DNA from: Taeniopygia guttata
Taxonomy: Eukaryota > Chordata > Aves > Passeriformes > Estrildidae
Direction of reading: 5' to 3'
Length of the DNA stretch: 64,000 nt
Assembly (NCBI RefSeq): GCF_048771995.1
Contig: NC_133024.1
Location: 2,981,001 to 3,045,000, forward strand
Below are positions 25,942 to 39,914 of this stretch, piece after piece. The position numbers and the translations under genes are program-made. Within the stretch, counting starts at the first letter, position 1. Every line of letters begins with the position of its first letter. The notes under the pieces were generated by a model, which saw nothing but the letters and a program-made list of their open reading frames with translations, was not told where the DNA came from and searched no databases.

Positions 25942-26183
25942 AGTACATTTGGAAGAGATATGCAGTAAATCTTTACAGCACAAAACTAAACATGGCTCCC
26001 TCTTGAGTCTAAAGTGTGTACGTTACTTCTTAAAAAAGTGCATCTTTTAACAAGCATCTTGTTCAAAAGGAACAGGAAAAAAGAACATCCTCCTACCACG
26101 ACATAAACAAAACCTCTGAAGTCACAAAAAAGCAAATGGTAGAAAACTGCATTTTGGGTAAACCAAGTCAAGTCCAACCAATT

Positions 26184-29100
26184 TTAATAGGCACCTACTG
26201 TGGCTTCTGGAATCACTGTTGCATGCATATCTCTAGTCATATTGGATTTCTCCTTCAGCTTTGACTGGAGTAATGTGTGCTCCATCACACCAATCTGTAT
26301 ATCCATCTGAATGGTTTCTTGCCTCAATTTTGTTAAGGCCTGTTTAATCTTCACTAGAGGAGCTGTCCAAAAAAAAGATAAACAGTACAACTCTGTCAAC
26401 CACCTAACACAAAAGCATTGTTTGCTGTAATTCACTCCTTAAAATGGAAGAGCTGAATGAACAAAAGGGTGTTCTACTCTAAAGACATGATTGTACTGAT
26501 ACATGATTTTTAATATGCAAAACACTTTAAAGACAGAAATAGACAATGACAATTTTGCTGTCTTCTTGACATTTGAGAGCTTCATAAAAATGTGCATCAA
26601 CATTAAGACAGGTTTTTCAATGATGTGTTTTGCTCAGCTGAAAAGCCTTATCCCCACTGAGGTTTAAGAGAACTGACTTGAGGTTTGTTAGAGAACTTTC
26701 AGCAGGGTGTGAGAATCTTACCTTTGAAAAACTATTAAAATATTTTGTGTCTTACATTTTGTTTCTAATCCCTCCCTTCCCACTAATATGATGCTGCTGC
26801 ATCATCTTGCTCCTTGTAATTGCTCTTATTCTTATTTTAATGAAATACATATCATGAAACTGTCACCAAGAAAAAGGGTGTGTTGTCTGAAGCAAAAATG
26901 TACTTACCACCATCAGTCATACTGCTTCCTTTCTCTTCTGTTTCCTGCTTTACTTTCTCTAATGCTTCTGTAATCTTAAAAAAGATTTTTTTTCTTAATT
27001 AAACCAGATGAATATAAAATTTAAAAAGTCTCTGCTGAATAACTGCTTTTATGTAAAAAATTAACTAATCCATCTTACTTGTTATATAAAGAGCAACGAT
27101 TTTTCAAACATTAAGAAATTTTTAATTTAACTAAAATAATGTTGTAAAAAAATACAGAAAAAAAATAATCATTTGACCAAACACCATGGTGCTGCTGAAA
27201 ATCTGTGCATCCCCAATAAAAACAGCAATCTAAGTATTTCAGTGTGATGCTGGATAGAAGAACAAAGGAACCAATATCCCTGCAGATCAAAATTCATCAA
27301 AAAACCATGCCCACTGCCCTTCTGGAAACATCAGGACTTCAGCATGTGACACTGGAAAGCTGAGAAACAGTGCTGCAGCAAAAGAGGGGCAGCACTCCAC
27401 CCTGCTGGCACTGGCACAGGTACAGGTATGTAAAATCCATGTTTGAAGAACAAAAGTGCATTTCAGCAGTGTCTAGCAACCAGTCTCTCTTTGTAGACAA
27501 CTGATAAAAGCAAATACATGATTCTAAAGTATAGCCAAGGTAATAATTCAGTATTCTTGTTGATAATGTGAAAATAGTCCTTCATTAGGGCTTCAATAAG
27601 CCTTTTCAGCAACAAAAAGGAATCATTGCTGCATTGTTACTGAATAGTGACATATTCACCATTAATTATCAATCAGCTCCCAAAGCACACACTGTAAATC
27701 TGAAGTCATCACAAAATACTTTTTCAAACTTACTTCCTTGAGAGTGAAATAGAAAGCAGCTCCAATTCTGCAGAATTCATACACTGAGAAATCCTTGCTA
27801 GAAAACTCACATTGAACTGTTGTATTACCTACTGCAGATGCACTTGGTATCACTGTAGGTCCCCTCCAACTCAACTGTTCTACAACATCTCAAACTTGTA
27901 CAATTTCTAACACATTCTTTTTGTATGTCCTATTTTATGCAACTATTCCTGAGACTTCATTGTCTAATAAGTAAATCTGGTTTCTAAAACCCAAACAGAG
28001 CCATTTCAAAAATTTGGGAATTGGATAAAGAGTTGAAGTATCTGGAAATCAGGCTGTAATTCAAAATGAAATGCCATGAAACACTCAACATGGTGAGGCA
28101 GTTAGGAGACAGGAGATGTTTATTTCAAATTTTCAGAGCACCAATATAAAGGAAAAAAGAAAATCTACAAAAAAACCAACAAAAAAAACCAAACCAAATC
28201 AAAACAAAAAAACCAGATTTAGGTAATCAGATAATAGGATGTAAGGAAAAAAAATTACTATTTAGTCAAATATTGCTTTTAAGTGCCTGGAAGATAAAAA
28301 TTTCAAACTGTTAATTTTAACTAAAAATAAAGAGTTAAGCTTTTCTTCTTCCAAAGAATTTATGGGCATGATTTATTAATCCCACATAATTCTAGGATAC
28401 AGGTCATAAAATACAGAACATTTACCTTCATTTACAAACTGAGCTCACATTTCTTGAGTTAAAAATCAATGGCAGCCTGGATTTAAAATTTAAATCACCT
28501 CCCCCAAACAAAGAATAATCTTTAACATGAGAACAAATCAGAGAGAACTAGCTTCATTAAACTGCAACCACTAAATGCCAACTCTCTGAAGACTGTTTTA
28601 AAGTAAGATGTGTTTTACCTCGGAAAGCACTCTAATCCTTTCAGTTACTCCTCCACTTCCCTCCTGGTACTTCTCTTTAGCCTGGAAAAAAACATGTCTT
28701 AGCTGTAATGACAGAGTTGAAGAGATGTATGCAGATAGCTCAGAGAAAATTTCAATACTTGCTCTCATGTGTTTCAATTCCAGAAACTCTCCCACAGAGC
28801 CCCAGTGAGGTTTATAAATGAGGACAGGCTTGAAAGAGCCCCTGCAATGACTATCATTCAAAAATGTAAAGCAGTAAATAGTCCAAATACACACTTGGTA
28901 AGAACTATGCTTTCTAATCATTTACATGGGGAAATAAGCATGAAGAAAATCTGCTATAATGCAGAAAGCATTGAATAGTGAAATCCAGAATAATACTTCA
29001 TCAACAGTAAATCACTATCTCGAAGATACCTTAACAACACAGCAAACAGAAGGTGCAAAGGTCAAATTCTTTTAGCATTACTGTCAGCATGGCCACAACC

Positions 29101-32100
29101 AGGAGGGCTTGCCAAAGGGCAGACTATAATGCTTCCCAGACAGGGGATCAAAAAGCTTCTCAGACAGCTCTCTATTGGCATAAAAACTAAATGAAGCAAA
29201 GAAGTAATCAGAGTGCTTTGTGTACTTTAGCATCAGTACTCAATCTAAGGGATGAATGTTGGACTCAGACTGTAGTTTTTCCACTCCTGACAGATGTGTG
29301 AACTTCACAGGGAAAGCAGAACTAGCAATTTACTAGCTGCTCAAGACTGGCAACAGCTATACAAAATACTCAGGCAAAACCATCTATTTTCCCCTGCAGA
29401 ACAGTTGAATAAAAATTGCTACTTTAGCTTAGGAAGAATATAATTTGACAGCCAATCAACATTTCCCCTGCTTTATATCCAACAGCAGAATTCATAGATA
29501 GCTCACTCCATCTCATCTTTGCCTCTACCCTCACTTAACAGCAAGTTAATACTGGAGAAGGCAACAACAAAAGATCAGCAGTACCTCACTCAGCAAGGCT
29601 TGTGCTGAACGGTATTCTTGAACCAAGTGCTCCAACTGATTGTTGATGTACTTTTCCCTGCTATTGATCTTTTCCAGTGTTCTGCTGATTTCATTATGGA
29701 GTTTGTCAAGGTAACCCTAGAAAATCACATTTTGTGGGTTGACAGTATGCAGACAGTATGCAAAGAGTATTAAAATGATGCTGTAGTTAAGAAAGGCTAT
29801 GGAAGCCTATAGACAGAGAAACATAGTACAGAAATACTGTGTTTAGCCAACAAAAACTTATTCCCAATGTGTTCTGGTTTGCCCACCTCCAAAACATGTA
29901 TTTCAGTCTTTACTGCTTCATCACTCTCCCCTCCTCAATTAATTACAAATGTCAATGTCAGTAAGTTGCTCTAGCAACAGCATTTCAGGGGTTTTAACAG
30001 CACCTTCAGATGGTACTATTCTATTTTGTCCTCTGTAGTCAGGATGCACTTACAGTAATGCATTCATTACTAGACCCTGATAGCCCTGTTAATCCTCACC
30101 CATTTCCCAGAAGATATTTTGCCACGAGCACTGTCCTTAATGATCATTGTCATATCTTTCCATTTTTAATTTTACAGCAATAGCACAAATAAATTGAAGA
30201 AAAAAAAAAGATCCATTTAGTTCTTAATGCATATCAAATAGAAGAGAAAATAAAAATGCTGACAGATTAGTAAAATATTCTGTACATACAAGACATACCC
30301 TAGTTTCTTTCAAAGAAGAATCAATTCCATCCTTATGCTGATGCATTTGATCTACATGAATCCTCCAATCCTAAAAAAGACATCACAAATGAAAACACAG
30401 GTAAGTACAACTTTTATCCTTCTCTGGTTACTAAACAATGGTGGGTATGCAAAGCAGGGTCAATTCTCTTTATACTATTGCCATGTATCATCCTGCCACT
30501 GCCATGTTCATAGCCAGCGGCACTGGCTCAATGTGACACAATTTATAAACCTCCTAAATGTCACATGTGACACTCAGATCCATAAACAAACACTGACATC
30601 CTCACTGACACCATAGTAGCTATGCTTTTTAGAGTCTGATCTTCATGGAACTAGATCTGCTAGAAACCACTCTGGGCACAAATACTAAAAATATTGATTG
30701 TAGCTGCACTAGTTCAGCTTATTCTTAGACAAAATGACTGTTGATGCCCAACACCTTCCAATTCTGGACTATCTGTTCTTTCCTTTCTATTTCAGTCCTT
30801 ACTGTTACCAGGAGAAGAATGGAAAGAAAAAGAGGCAGAAATACCAAAACTTGGTTTTGGTAATGGGATACAGTTAGAAGGGGGAAAATTATTTCCAGCT
30901 TCAAGATCATAGGAAACATACATGGACTCAGGGGTGGGGGCTGAGAAAAGGTGCTGTGAATTGGCCCTGCACACCAGGTAATGAGTCACAAGAAAAAATA
31001 TGCTTACATTGTGTTTCACATTTGCAGGAGACTCATGATCTCTTGTTGGTCTGGTGACAATTGCTCACAATTTGTCAAACTTTGGAGTTTAAATAAAAAC
31101 AAAAGGCACACAACCCACCCCCACCTCTGTCCAGGACTTTACAGTAAGTTCTAATTTCCAGTGCCATTGATTAAACCATTAATACTCTCCTGGCACCATG
31201 TTTACATGCACAGCTTAGGAAACAGAATATGTTTTCTGTCACAATGGAAAAAGGCCAAACACTTCTCTCCAATTATTTCTGAAGGAAGCTAGAAGAATCA
31301 TCCTCTTTTTATGTTCATTCCTTAAGGCAAAGAGATGGTGCATTAAACTGGAAGCTAGTAAACCTCAGATCCTACAGTGGCTTTAATTTTTCATCTATGT
31401 CTTTATTAAGTTTTAATTCCTCACTGTGAGACTCAAGCATCATGTTCTCTGCAACAGATGGGCTTGCTGAGTATCACAGCAGAGTGGTTCAAGCCAGGCA
31501 ATTCTTTACACAGAAAAATGCAGGATGCTGTAAGACAGTCAAGCAGCTCAGCAGACAGTTGAAGGTTTCCCCTATTTTTGGCAAGATAATTATCCTTCAT
31601 TGTATTCATGTACATGTATTGTATTGCTGTATCAGTGGTGCAGATTGCTCCCACATCCCAACAACCTGGGTCACTGCAAATGAACAATTTCAATACTGCA
31701 CTGACCTGTGTGTGCTACACAAGCTCCTGGAAAGAATGCTTATGGCAATGCCAGGAGCAGGCCCAAGGTTTGGAATGCCAAAGGTGCCTTCTAAGCTGCT
31801 GATTCTAGACTTCTTAAAATAGACTACTGAGAGAAATACACAGTTCTAAGACATGATTAATTTCATCCTGAGACAGTCAGCAGGATATGGTGAGCAAAAG
31901 CAGTTGAAAAAATGCTCACTTATTTTCACTAAACATAAGGAGAGTTCAGGATGACTAGACCAGGGTACAGACCTACTTGATTGTCATGTAAAGTTCATCA
32001 AGAGGAATTCCATACAATCAGCCTTTCATGTGGTTGAAAAATGGAAGAGTTGAAAGGTAAGATCATCAGCTGTCCTCCAAGAAGATGTTTTAACAGTTGT

Positions 32101-35100
32101 TAAACTGAGGATATAATTTTTTTAGAAGTGTGAATACATTGGAAATGTCAAGAGGACTGAAAAAAATCCTCACTGAATAAATATATAGAAATAAGGTGCC
32201 TTGTAAGCAGCAGAAAAAAAATATAATGTTGAATAAACACCTTACTGAAAATTACTGCTTCTAGGGTCAAAGTAACTGACAAAGGTTCAGATAAGGTAGC
32301 ACTGGAGAATGCATTATTCACAGGCTTTTGCATGACAAAAGACAACTGCAAACAGAAAGCAAACAGCATCGACTGAAATCACATTTTAATCACTACATGT
32401 ACACAGGCAAATCCATTCTTCCATACCTTATTGTCAGTCCTGACTGTGACTTTCAGCTGTGGAAGCACACGTTCCACTTCCAGATTCCACTCTGCTGCAT
32501 CTGTTGTGGACTGTAAAATCTCTTCCTGCTTTGCAGTGTTATTCATATTCTGTGTAAAAATCACAAAGTTTATACACAAAATATCACTGTTATGCACAGT
32601 GAGAACTGTTAGAAATCACTATAATGGTTTGCAGTGTTAATATTAGAAAAATATTTATATCCAGAATGATCTAGACTACAGATTAAACAGATTTCTTTAA
32701 TGGCTTTCTTTGACTTCATAAAGATTTGGATTTAAAGTAAGTATATCTTCTCATCATACTTAAAACTGAAGACTATTAAATGTATATATTAAGAAATTAT
32801 ATTACATTTCAGAAATGGTGTATGCATGTGGGATTAAAATATATTCATGAAACTAATACCATGTTTCTCTAGAAGTCTCTGCAAAAATAATTCTTGCAAA
32901 TGTTCCCAGCAGCCCTTCAGCAGTATCAGTTTAGAAACTGGCTGCACATTGTTCTTTCAAATTAATATGTAATATTAATATGTATTACATATTAATATGT
33001 AATATTGGCTTCATTTCAGATGGGTTTTTTTTCCAAGTCAATACTATACAAGGATTTTTAGACTTAAATCCAACAGACACAAATTGCTGCTACAGATGCA
33101 AAAATCTCTCATGAGAGGACTAATGGGTAACAACTTACTGATCTGTACGTTTGTGCCTTTAAAACATTCAGGTCAATATAATCTTCTTCATTGTCTGACT
33201 CTTCGTCCTTAAGAGAAGTTTCAAAGCAAGACATCAGTAAGTATTGCACAATCTGGCTGCATAATTTTATTTTGCAGGAGAACAAACCAAGGAGTATTAA
33301 GTTCCATATTTCTGAACAAAACAAGACATGGAGAATTTATGATATGGAGCTTATGAAGAGACATAATACATGGGACAAGCTGAAGGATCAAAGCTACCCT
33401 GCCTTTCCTTCAGATTGCCACGGTATTACAAAAATAAACCAACTAACCAACAAAACCCAAAGCCTAAATTTAAAGCTTCTGACATCAAATGGCCCATTAT
33501 CAATAGTTGTATGGTAGTTGTATTTTTTTATGTATTTCTTAAAGCTCTACCTTAAAAATAAAGCCCCATCAAAACAAAAACCAAACCACAACCACACCTC
33601 AACACAGTTTTCAAGATGTTGTTTGCACTACATATTTGGAGTTACAGTATGATGCCACATCTTAAGTGTGCACACCTGAAATTGAGGCAATTGATTTTTT
33701 CTTGCCCATGAGAACACACGCTGTGTTCATGTGCCCTATAAATCTGTTACAGTCTCAAAATTCCCTATTTCTGTACCTGTGATCAGCTGAGAGCCCATCA
33801 CCCATAAATAACAATGTTTTTTCTGTGCATTAACCTTCACTTATCTATACTGTATTTCATCTGCCATTTTATCACCCAGAACTTCACCCTTATACATCTT
33901 GTCCCGTTCTTGACTGTCTTTTCCACCAAAGTAAAATTTTATCATCCACCTCCTTTCTACACAAATCACAAAAACTGCAATAACACAGGTCTTAGGGTAA
34001 AATTCTTCAAGACTCAGTGAAAACCTTGATGCTTATTTATCTTTCCTCTACTTTACCCAATTTTTAACTAACAGGGACCATGATTTTCTTCTGGCGTGTC
34101 TAACCCTGAGTTCCCTGAATACTTGCAAGAAGTTAAGACTAGATTTAGACTATCTTTTGCTAAACAGACAATACTTATTTGTGCAGCATTTAAAAGAACA
34201 TACCACCAGAACAAGAAGGCTGGTTATCAAAACTGAGAACCAAACTGTGCAGATTTCCTTGCACACCCAGCCTCACTGCCTACTGCTGGCCACCTAATAC
34301 AGGCTTATCCCTGATTTACAGGACTAGGCTGTCTCTGTCAGCCTCATCATTTTTATTCAAAAGAAGCAAAACCAAAGAACAATCAATGAAACTCATTATT
34401 AACATTTAATTGCTGGAAATACTGCTAAATTCAATTATGGATACAGCTAATATCAATATACAGGCAGCTACAATGGACTGGGCAAGAAAAAATTACATTG
34501 GCATGTAATTAATCCCTGTAGAATCACTAGGGGCTCTAAAAAGTGAGTATCCCTTTGGTATGAACTGCCTGGTAATGTAATACCTAGTAAAGGAATAACA
34601 CCTCAGTGGTCTTATTAACACATGTACATTCCACAGAGCTAAAAGAACACATTAGTTATGAAAATCATGGCCTAGGACAATACCTGAGAACAAACCCAGA
34701 GGTACTTTGAAGGATTTAAACTGTGTTTTAGTTAACTGTTTCATCCCCACTTCCCAGTTTAAGCAGCTTAGACCTTAACAAGATACAGAAAAGACCAGAC
34801 AGCTGTTTTCCTATTTTAAACCTTTAGTTTAACATCAAGAGTAGATTTATCCGTAGAAAAGAAACTATTCTGAATCTCTGTGTCTTTAATGCACAGTTAG
34901 ATCCCACTGCACATAAGAACATACACTCTGTCTTGAAGAGTTTATCTTATCTGAAAAGCAACAAAAAACCCTGCAGAGAATCTGATGATGCAGGAATAGA
35001 GCTGCAGGAAAAAAATTTGCACAGCTAATTGAAAAGACTTCTTAAACAAAGCCAAACAGAATGAACATTGAATAAAAATTTCCTCATAGATGACCAATAG

Positions 35101-38100
35101 TAATAGAATCAAAACCAATCAAATAAACCTACTGCAACATCCTCTTCCAATTTACTAAGTGTTAATTCTGCATCATCTTCTGTTATTTCTTCTTCTTCTG
35201 GTTCTTCTGTTGGGTATGCTGGCCTGAAATTAATGCGAAGAACAGCAGAACTTTTAAACACAATAAATTGTAAATACCTCTGCAAACATGTTTTGTTTTG
35301 AGAAAAATGGATGATACGGAATATACCTAGATAGTGATTAGTGTTTCACAACTTAAATAAATATATACTCTGCCTTGAAAGTCTTGTTCATCTTGGACTG
35401 TCTGAAAAGTAAAGGCAGTACAATACATTCACACTACAAAGTCACCTAGGAAGTAAATTTTGGGGTTTTTCTTTATTGGTCTAAGCTCTTAAAATTCAAG
35501 TGCATGTCATCACAGGCTTATTTGCAGCCTACAGTGGAATTAGTGTACTAAAGAGAAATAACAGTAAAATATTTCCAAGGTAGAAATTACTTTGCTGTAT
35601 CTATTTCAAAACCCATTTGAGGAAAAGAATGAAATAAAGAACACTTTTAAAGACATTTTCATATACTTGAGATTATCTGTCATCTAATTTGTGCTAAGAT
35701 TTCCTTCAGATTAAATAAAATCAGTCTACTTGTAACATGATCATACTGTGCATAACTCCAGGAATTTACTACTGATTGATAGAACCTAAAAGCACATGAC
35801 ATGTTTCAACTCAAATATAGATTAACAAGGAGTTATGTGTAGGGAAATAACAACAACAAAAAAAGGTCACCAGTTAAACATTAATTAGCTATATCTATAA
35901 TGGTCAAACTCAGACTTGCTGGCAACAGACCAGCTGTGTGAAACTGCATTAGGAATTAATTGGTCACCCCGCTTCAAGCCTAGTTGAATTTTCCATCTCA
36001 TGAAATGTCAAGTAAAATGTTTTTAGTCATTCCCATGATTTATTTTACCACTACAACTTACATCTGTTTGCTGGAAAACAACACATAAGGGATGATGCTT
36101 ATAAGTGTACTGTACCTTTTCCAGCTAAACCCAGTGTTTTTCAAGGCTTCTTCAGCTAAACAATCAAGAACATAGCACACTTGCTCTCCGCAGCCTGTCT
36201 TTAGTTTTGAGGGAGGAAAATCCACAGGCCTTCCCTAAAATAAAGAGACAGGCTGTTTACAAATGGCCTAACAATCCAAATTTCCTCAAAGGGAGGTAAG
36301 TTTTGTACACTAAAGAAGCCAAGGAACAGATGCAGTGTAGAAATATTTAAGCACATGGTAAGAGCATACTCCCAGGTAGCAGGAAAGGCAGAAGCCACAA
36401 GAGATCTGGATGGTCAAGCACACGAGTGACAAGACAAGAACAGCTACAGAGAAACTCAAGTATTGAGACTTAACTACCAGCTTTTCAACAGCGTCCTGCA
36501 TGCTCCAGATGTTACTTATAAAATATTTTAATTTATTGCTGTCATGCAGAATAAACATAGTCGTTTGATATAGTTTAACTCCTTCAGAGAAGTGTCCTTC
36601 ATTCACAGCTGCACAAGAATATAATCTTCCATAAGATCATACTTCTTGTCAGTTGATATAGTCTCCTGACCTTTGGAGTTTGGCTTTTTTCCTTCCTTTT
36701 TTAATTAAAAAAAAAAAATCTCAGTAGTTTCTGGCTGTTTGTATTCATTTTACTCTTCAACAAAACAAAACAAAACAAAACAAAACCCAAAAAAACCCAA
36801 AAAAGAAGACACAAACACTATTCTAAACCACTTCCTACACTACAAAGACACTACAAATTAAGTCATTCACTTTGGCCGGAGCAGGATATCACAAGCTGTG
36901 TAGCCCTTCCAGATAAAATCTCTGAAAATTATGCTACTATAAATGAGCAACATATGTGGCACTACAAAAGGTAAGCCTGGTTTAATCCATCTTACAGACT
37001 GCAGAACAAAACTAACTGGAATCATTTATAAGACCATTTTTGTAGTGCTAAAAAAATTAGCAAGTGGTTAATGAGACAGAGTGAAAATTTAACAAAATAG
37101 AAATCTATTTAGATTTAAGTGAAATGTGCCGCTTTAAACTTGCTACCATAAGTGAAATATGCTATTTAGTCTAGTAACTACAACACTAGGAAAGTTATCC
37201 TAGCTAAAGAAAAAAAAATACAAATTTCCACACTAAAAAAGTAAGAGATAAAAAAGACTCCTCAGACCTTGAAACAAAGCAAAGTAACCCAGGAGTTCTT
37301 TCTATACTTTCTGACAAAAACTAAGTACAAGTATAACTAACTAAAAATATAACATAAAATCAACAGAATAAATATGCATAGAGCTATTCTAAAATTCTAT
37401 GCATATAAAAATTACTAAAAGTAATTTTAAAAAAATCAAGAGTTCTCAAAAGTACACTTGTAATACCCTTTAAAAAGAAATCCCTGCTGCGCAATAAGTC
37501 CCAGTGTACGTCCAGCACTATAAACATACCGCTCCCTACAAATCTTTATTAAAATTATAAGGTTTTAATTTTTCATCCACATTTCAGTACAGCCTATGCA
37601 AAGTTCCAATTAACTAAGTAACACAGCACAAACTTACAGCTAGGAAAATCTGTCCAGTCCTTGGGACCAGACCCAGCAGGAGAACAGTGTGTGACTGCTG
37701 TTGTTTCTGAAGGGAATGCAGGCACTTGGGACATTGTGTGACACAGGACACGTGTGACACTCACAAAGGAGCGCAGCTCTGAGAGCACGTTGGAGATGAC
37801 GGCGTTGGGGTCGTCGTACTCCTGCGGCTGCTCGAAGGGACGCCCCGCTTTGCTGATCAGCCACGCAGCGAGCGTGCAGAACATGAAGAACTGCTCGCCG
37901 GGGTTGGTGGGCAGCGCAAAGTAGTGCCTGTTTAAAAGGGAAACAAGTGGTACATCTTGTGAGTTTCTGCAGCTTACAACATTACAGGTAAGCACAGACT
38001 ATAAACCAGTTTCCTTACCCGTTTTCCTCAACTAAATTCAGGATGCCCAGTTTCACACATAACTACAGCAGACCAAGTTTTCTACATCTTTCTACACTAC

Positions 38101-39044
38101 AGCTTGCTTATTTCCACCTATAACTAAGTTATTAGTCAACACCAGACCTGGCTGCCAAGTTCCCCAAATCACCTCTCTTTCACACTTTCCTCAAGAAATG
38201 CAGGAGGATGGTATTCCTGCATCTGCAAATTCAGCTCAGATGAGGAGCGTGTTTTGAAGTGATCATTCCGCCTGTCCTTACCTACTGTGCTTTGGGTTGC
38301 TTTGGAGAGCAGTGAAAACTGGATCTGACTTGGATCACACCAAATTCAAATATGTGGTCCTAACAAGAAATCAATCCATAAAACCAGACCACCCCCCCAA
38401 AGTATAAATTCCATGCACGCTGGACACTGGGAACTTCTGGAAATGCTTCTCTTTACCAACACAGCTACTCACTAAGGCACACAATGGTCTGCTGTCCTGC
38501 TCCAAACATTCCAATGGCTCAACAGCAGGCTAGAACTAATTTACAGCCACTGTGCTCACACTTGAGCCTCCTTCCCAAAAAGGAAGTAATTTGGATCCCC
38601 TTACCAAACTGTTGCTTGTAAGAAGCTTAATTCTGTGACAGCCTGCAATGGAGCCTGGCTAAGAGTGACAAATGGGTTTAAAAGTTATTTGGGCAGGTGG
38701 ATATTTGGAGCACATTGGTCCTGTTTCCCAGGCTTCCTGTCTCCACCATAATTTAAAAGAAAGACATAAAAAACATTACATATGAAACAAATATATACTG
38801 GATATGAAACCCCAGCCTTACCAAAAGCGGGTCCAAGACCCTCTTTGTAAAGGGTTAAAAAATACACATATCCCATGAATAGCTATCCTGAATTCAAGAT
38901 ATTTAGGGTTATTTTGAACTGCTTGGAATTTAGGCAGAGCTATTTTCTGCGGAATAGGTAGAATTTAGGTAGAATTACTTTTTGCACAGGTCCCCTGGCA
39001 CGCAGATACCCAGTACCTGCCGGGGGCAGGGAAGGTCAAGGGAC

Positions 39045-39077
<33 letters not shown>

Positions 39078-39598
39078 CTCAACCTTTCGGTTCCAGCTCA
39101 CACGGGAAGCTTTGCAACTGGCTGCTTGTCCCTTGAGGTGATTTGGACCAATTCACCGGACTTGTCCAAGGTGGACAGGTATAGGTATAGGGACTTGTCC
39201 AATTCACCGGACTTGTCCGAGGTGGACAGGTATAGGTATAGGGCCACCTATACTTAACCCGGAAAAGGAACATATATAATTTATGTGTGTTCGAAAAGCA
39301 GGCATCCTGCCATGGAAGCCCTGCCCTCCTTCGCGAGGCTCTGAGGGCCCGGAGCGAGCCCGTCCCGCCGCCCCCCGCCCGCGCCCTCAGGCCGAGGAGG
39401 AGGCGCGGGCCAGCAGCACCTGGATAGAGGCCGCATGTTATGGGGCCGCAGCGCCTCCTCCTCGTAGCTCAGCAGTTTCAGCTTGTCCAGCAGGTCCTCC
39501 ATGAGCACGAACATGTGAAAAGCCGCGCCGGGGCCGCGCTCCGCCGCCACCTCCTCGCTCCGCTCGCCGCGCCGGCCCGGAGCGCTCTCCTCCGCCAT
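26184..39598 (-). CDS. IFT57: IFT57 (intraflagellar transport 57 / HIPPI), complete
   Basis: IFT57 is a subunit of the ciliary IFT-B complex. In mammals it also binds HIP1 through a C-terminal pseudo-death-effector domain. Coding exons, transcript order: 39598-39420, 37927-37765, 36234-36116, 35223-35133, 33207-33139, 32549-32427, 30370-30299, 29716-29585, 28681-28619, 26974-26908, 26362-26184. The total is 1,257 nt, giving 418 aa plus TAA, against about 429 aa in human. N-terminal CH-like part: GAAFHMFVLMEDLLDKLKLL, HYFALPTNPGEQFFMFCTLA, EYDDPNAVISNVLSELRSF. An acidic linker follows (EEPEEEEITEDDAELTL), then EWNLEVERVLPQLKVTVRTD and a coiled coil. The protein ends SNMTRDMHATVIPEATVGAY. The start has a strong Kozak context (A at -3, G at +4). 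All splice sites are canonical GT/AG and all phases agree. Confidence 0.98.
27823..27895 (+). mobile_element. CR1-like 3' tail
   Basis: GATGCACTTGGTATCACTGT followed by AGGTCCCCTCCAACTCAACT and GTTCTAC resembles the conserved 3' end of avian CR1 elements, plus orientation. It is short and degenerate, inside the IFT57 intron between exons 9 and 10. Confidence 0.45.
32961..32996. repeat. Perfect 14-bp inverted repeat, 8-nt loop
   Basis: ATTAATATGTAATA (32961-32974) and its exact reverse complement (32983-32996) flank TTAATATG. It lies in an IFT57 intron. It is AT-only in the stem apart from one G:C pair. Confidence 0.8.
36763..36787. repeat. (CAAAA)n microsatellite
   Basis: About five tandem CAAAA units followed by imperfect AAAACCC repeats, in the IFT57 intron between exons 2 and 3. 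Confidence 0.8.
39043..39078. repeat. (TAT)n trinucleotide array
   Basis: About eleven uninterrupted TAT/ATT triplets in IFT57 intron 1, just before the 51-bp duplication. Confidence 0.85.
39150..39243. repeat. 51-bp tandem duplication in IFT57 intron 1
   Basis: AATTCACCGGACTTGTCC recurs at 39150 and 39201, each followed by GGTGGACAGGTATAGGTATA. The two copies differ at one base (CAAGG versus CGAGG) and the second is cut short, so the event looks recent. It lies within 300 bp of exon 1. Confidence 0.9.
39420..39598 (-). CDS. IFT57: IFT57 exon 1
   Basis: 179 nt from ATG at 39598 (MAEESAPGRRGERSEEVAAE, then RGPGAAFHMFVL) to LSR, split by donor GTGCTG. GC-rich, inside the CpG island. The open frame extends far on both sides, but only this segment matches IFT57. 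Confidence 0.95.
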
Positions 39599-39606
39599 GT
39601 TCAGCC

Positions 39607-39620
39607 GTAACCACAGCGAC
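39607..39620. promoter_or_regulatory. Near-consensus X-box at the IFT57 start
   Basis: The plus strand reads GTAACC-AC-AGCGAC, matching GTNRCC-N(0-3)-RGYAAC at 11 of 12 defined positions with a 2-bp spacer. It lies 9-22 bp upstream of the IFT57 ATG. IFT genes are typical RFX/DAF-19 targets, which makes function plausible. Confidence 0.5.
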
Positions 39621-39914
39621 AGGGCGGGCTCGCACGGCGTGAGGGCGGCGCTGCGCCCCGAGCGAGTTTTGTGCCTTTTCGCTGGTCGATCCTTAGATTT
39701 TTCTCTCTTCTGGAAGAGAAGTGTCGGGACGCCTCGCTGCGGGCAGCGGCGGTGGCTGACGGGCTGAGGTGCGGTGCGGTGCGGTGCGGTGAGTCTCGGC
39801 AGCCGAAAGCCGCAGCTTTGCCCGCGGTGCCGGCTGGAAGCGCCTGGGGCGGGCTGCGGAAGGCAGCAGGGAAAAAGGGAAAGCGGGAAAGCTCCGTCTC
39901 CCTGGAATGTGCTT

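Larger units (their letters stand above)
26363..39419. other. IFT57 introns
   Basis: Introns of about 0.5-3.4 kb, AT-rich. Recognisable items are a CR1-like 3' tail at 27823-27895, CAAAA-type simple repeats at about 28160-28215 and 36763-36787, a perfect AT hairpin at 32961-32996, a (TAT)n array at about 39043-39078 and a 51-bp tandem duplication at 39150-39243. No RNA gene was recognised. Confidence 0.6.
39310..39900. promoter_or_regulatory. CpG-island promoter of IFT57
   Basis: GC- and CpG-rich sequence around IFT57 exon 1 and its upstream flank, including a (GGTGC)n pentanucleotide run at about 39767-39791. The GC-rich block stops almost where the CR1 copy begins (about 39915). No TATA box is apparent. 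Confidence 0.8.
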
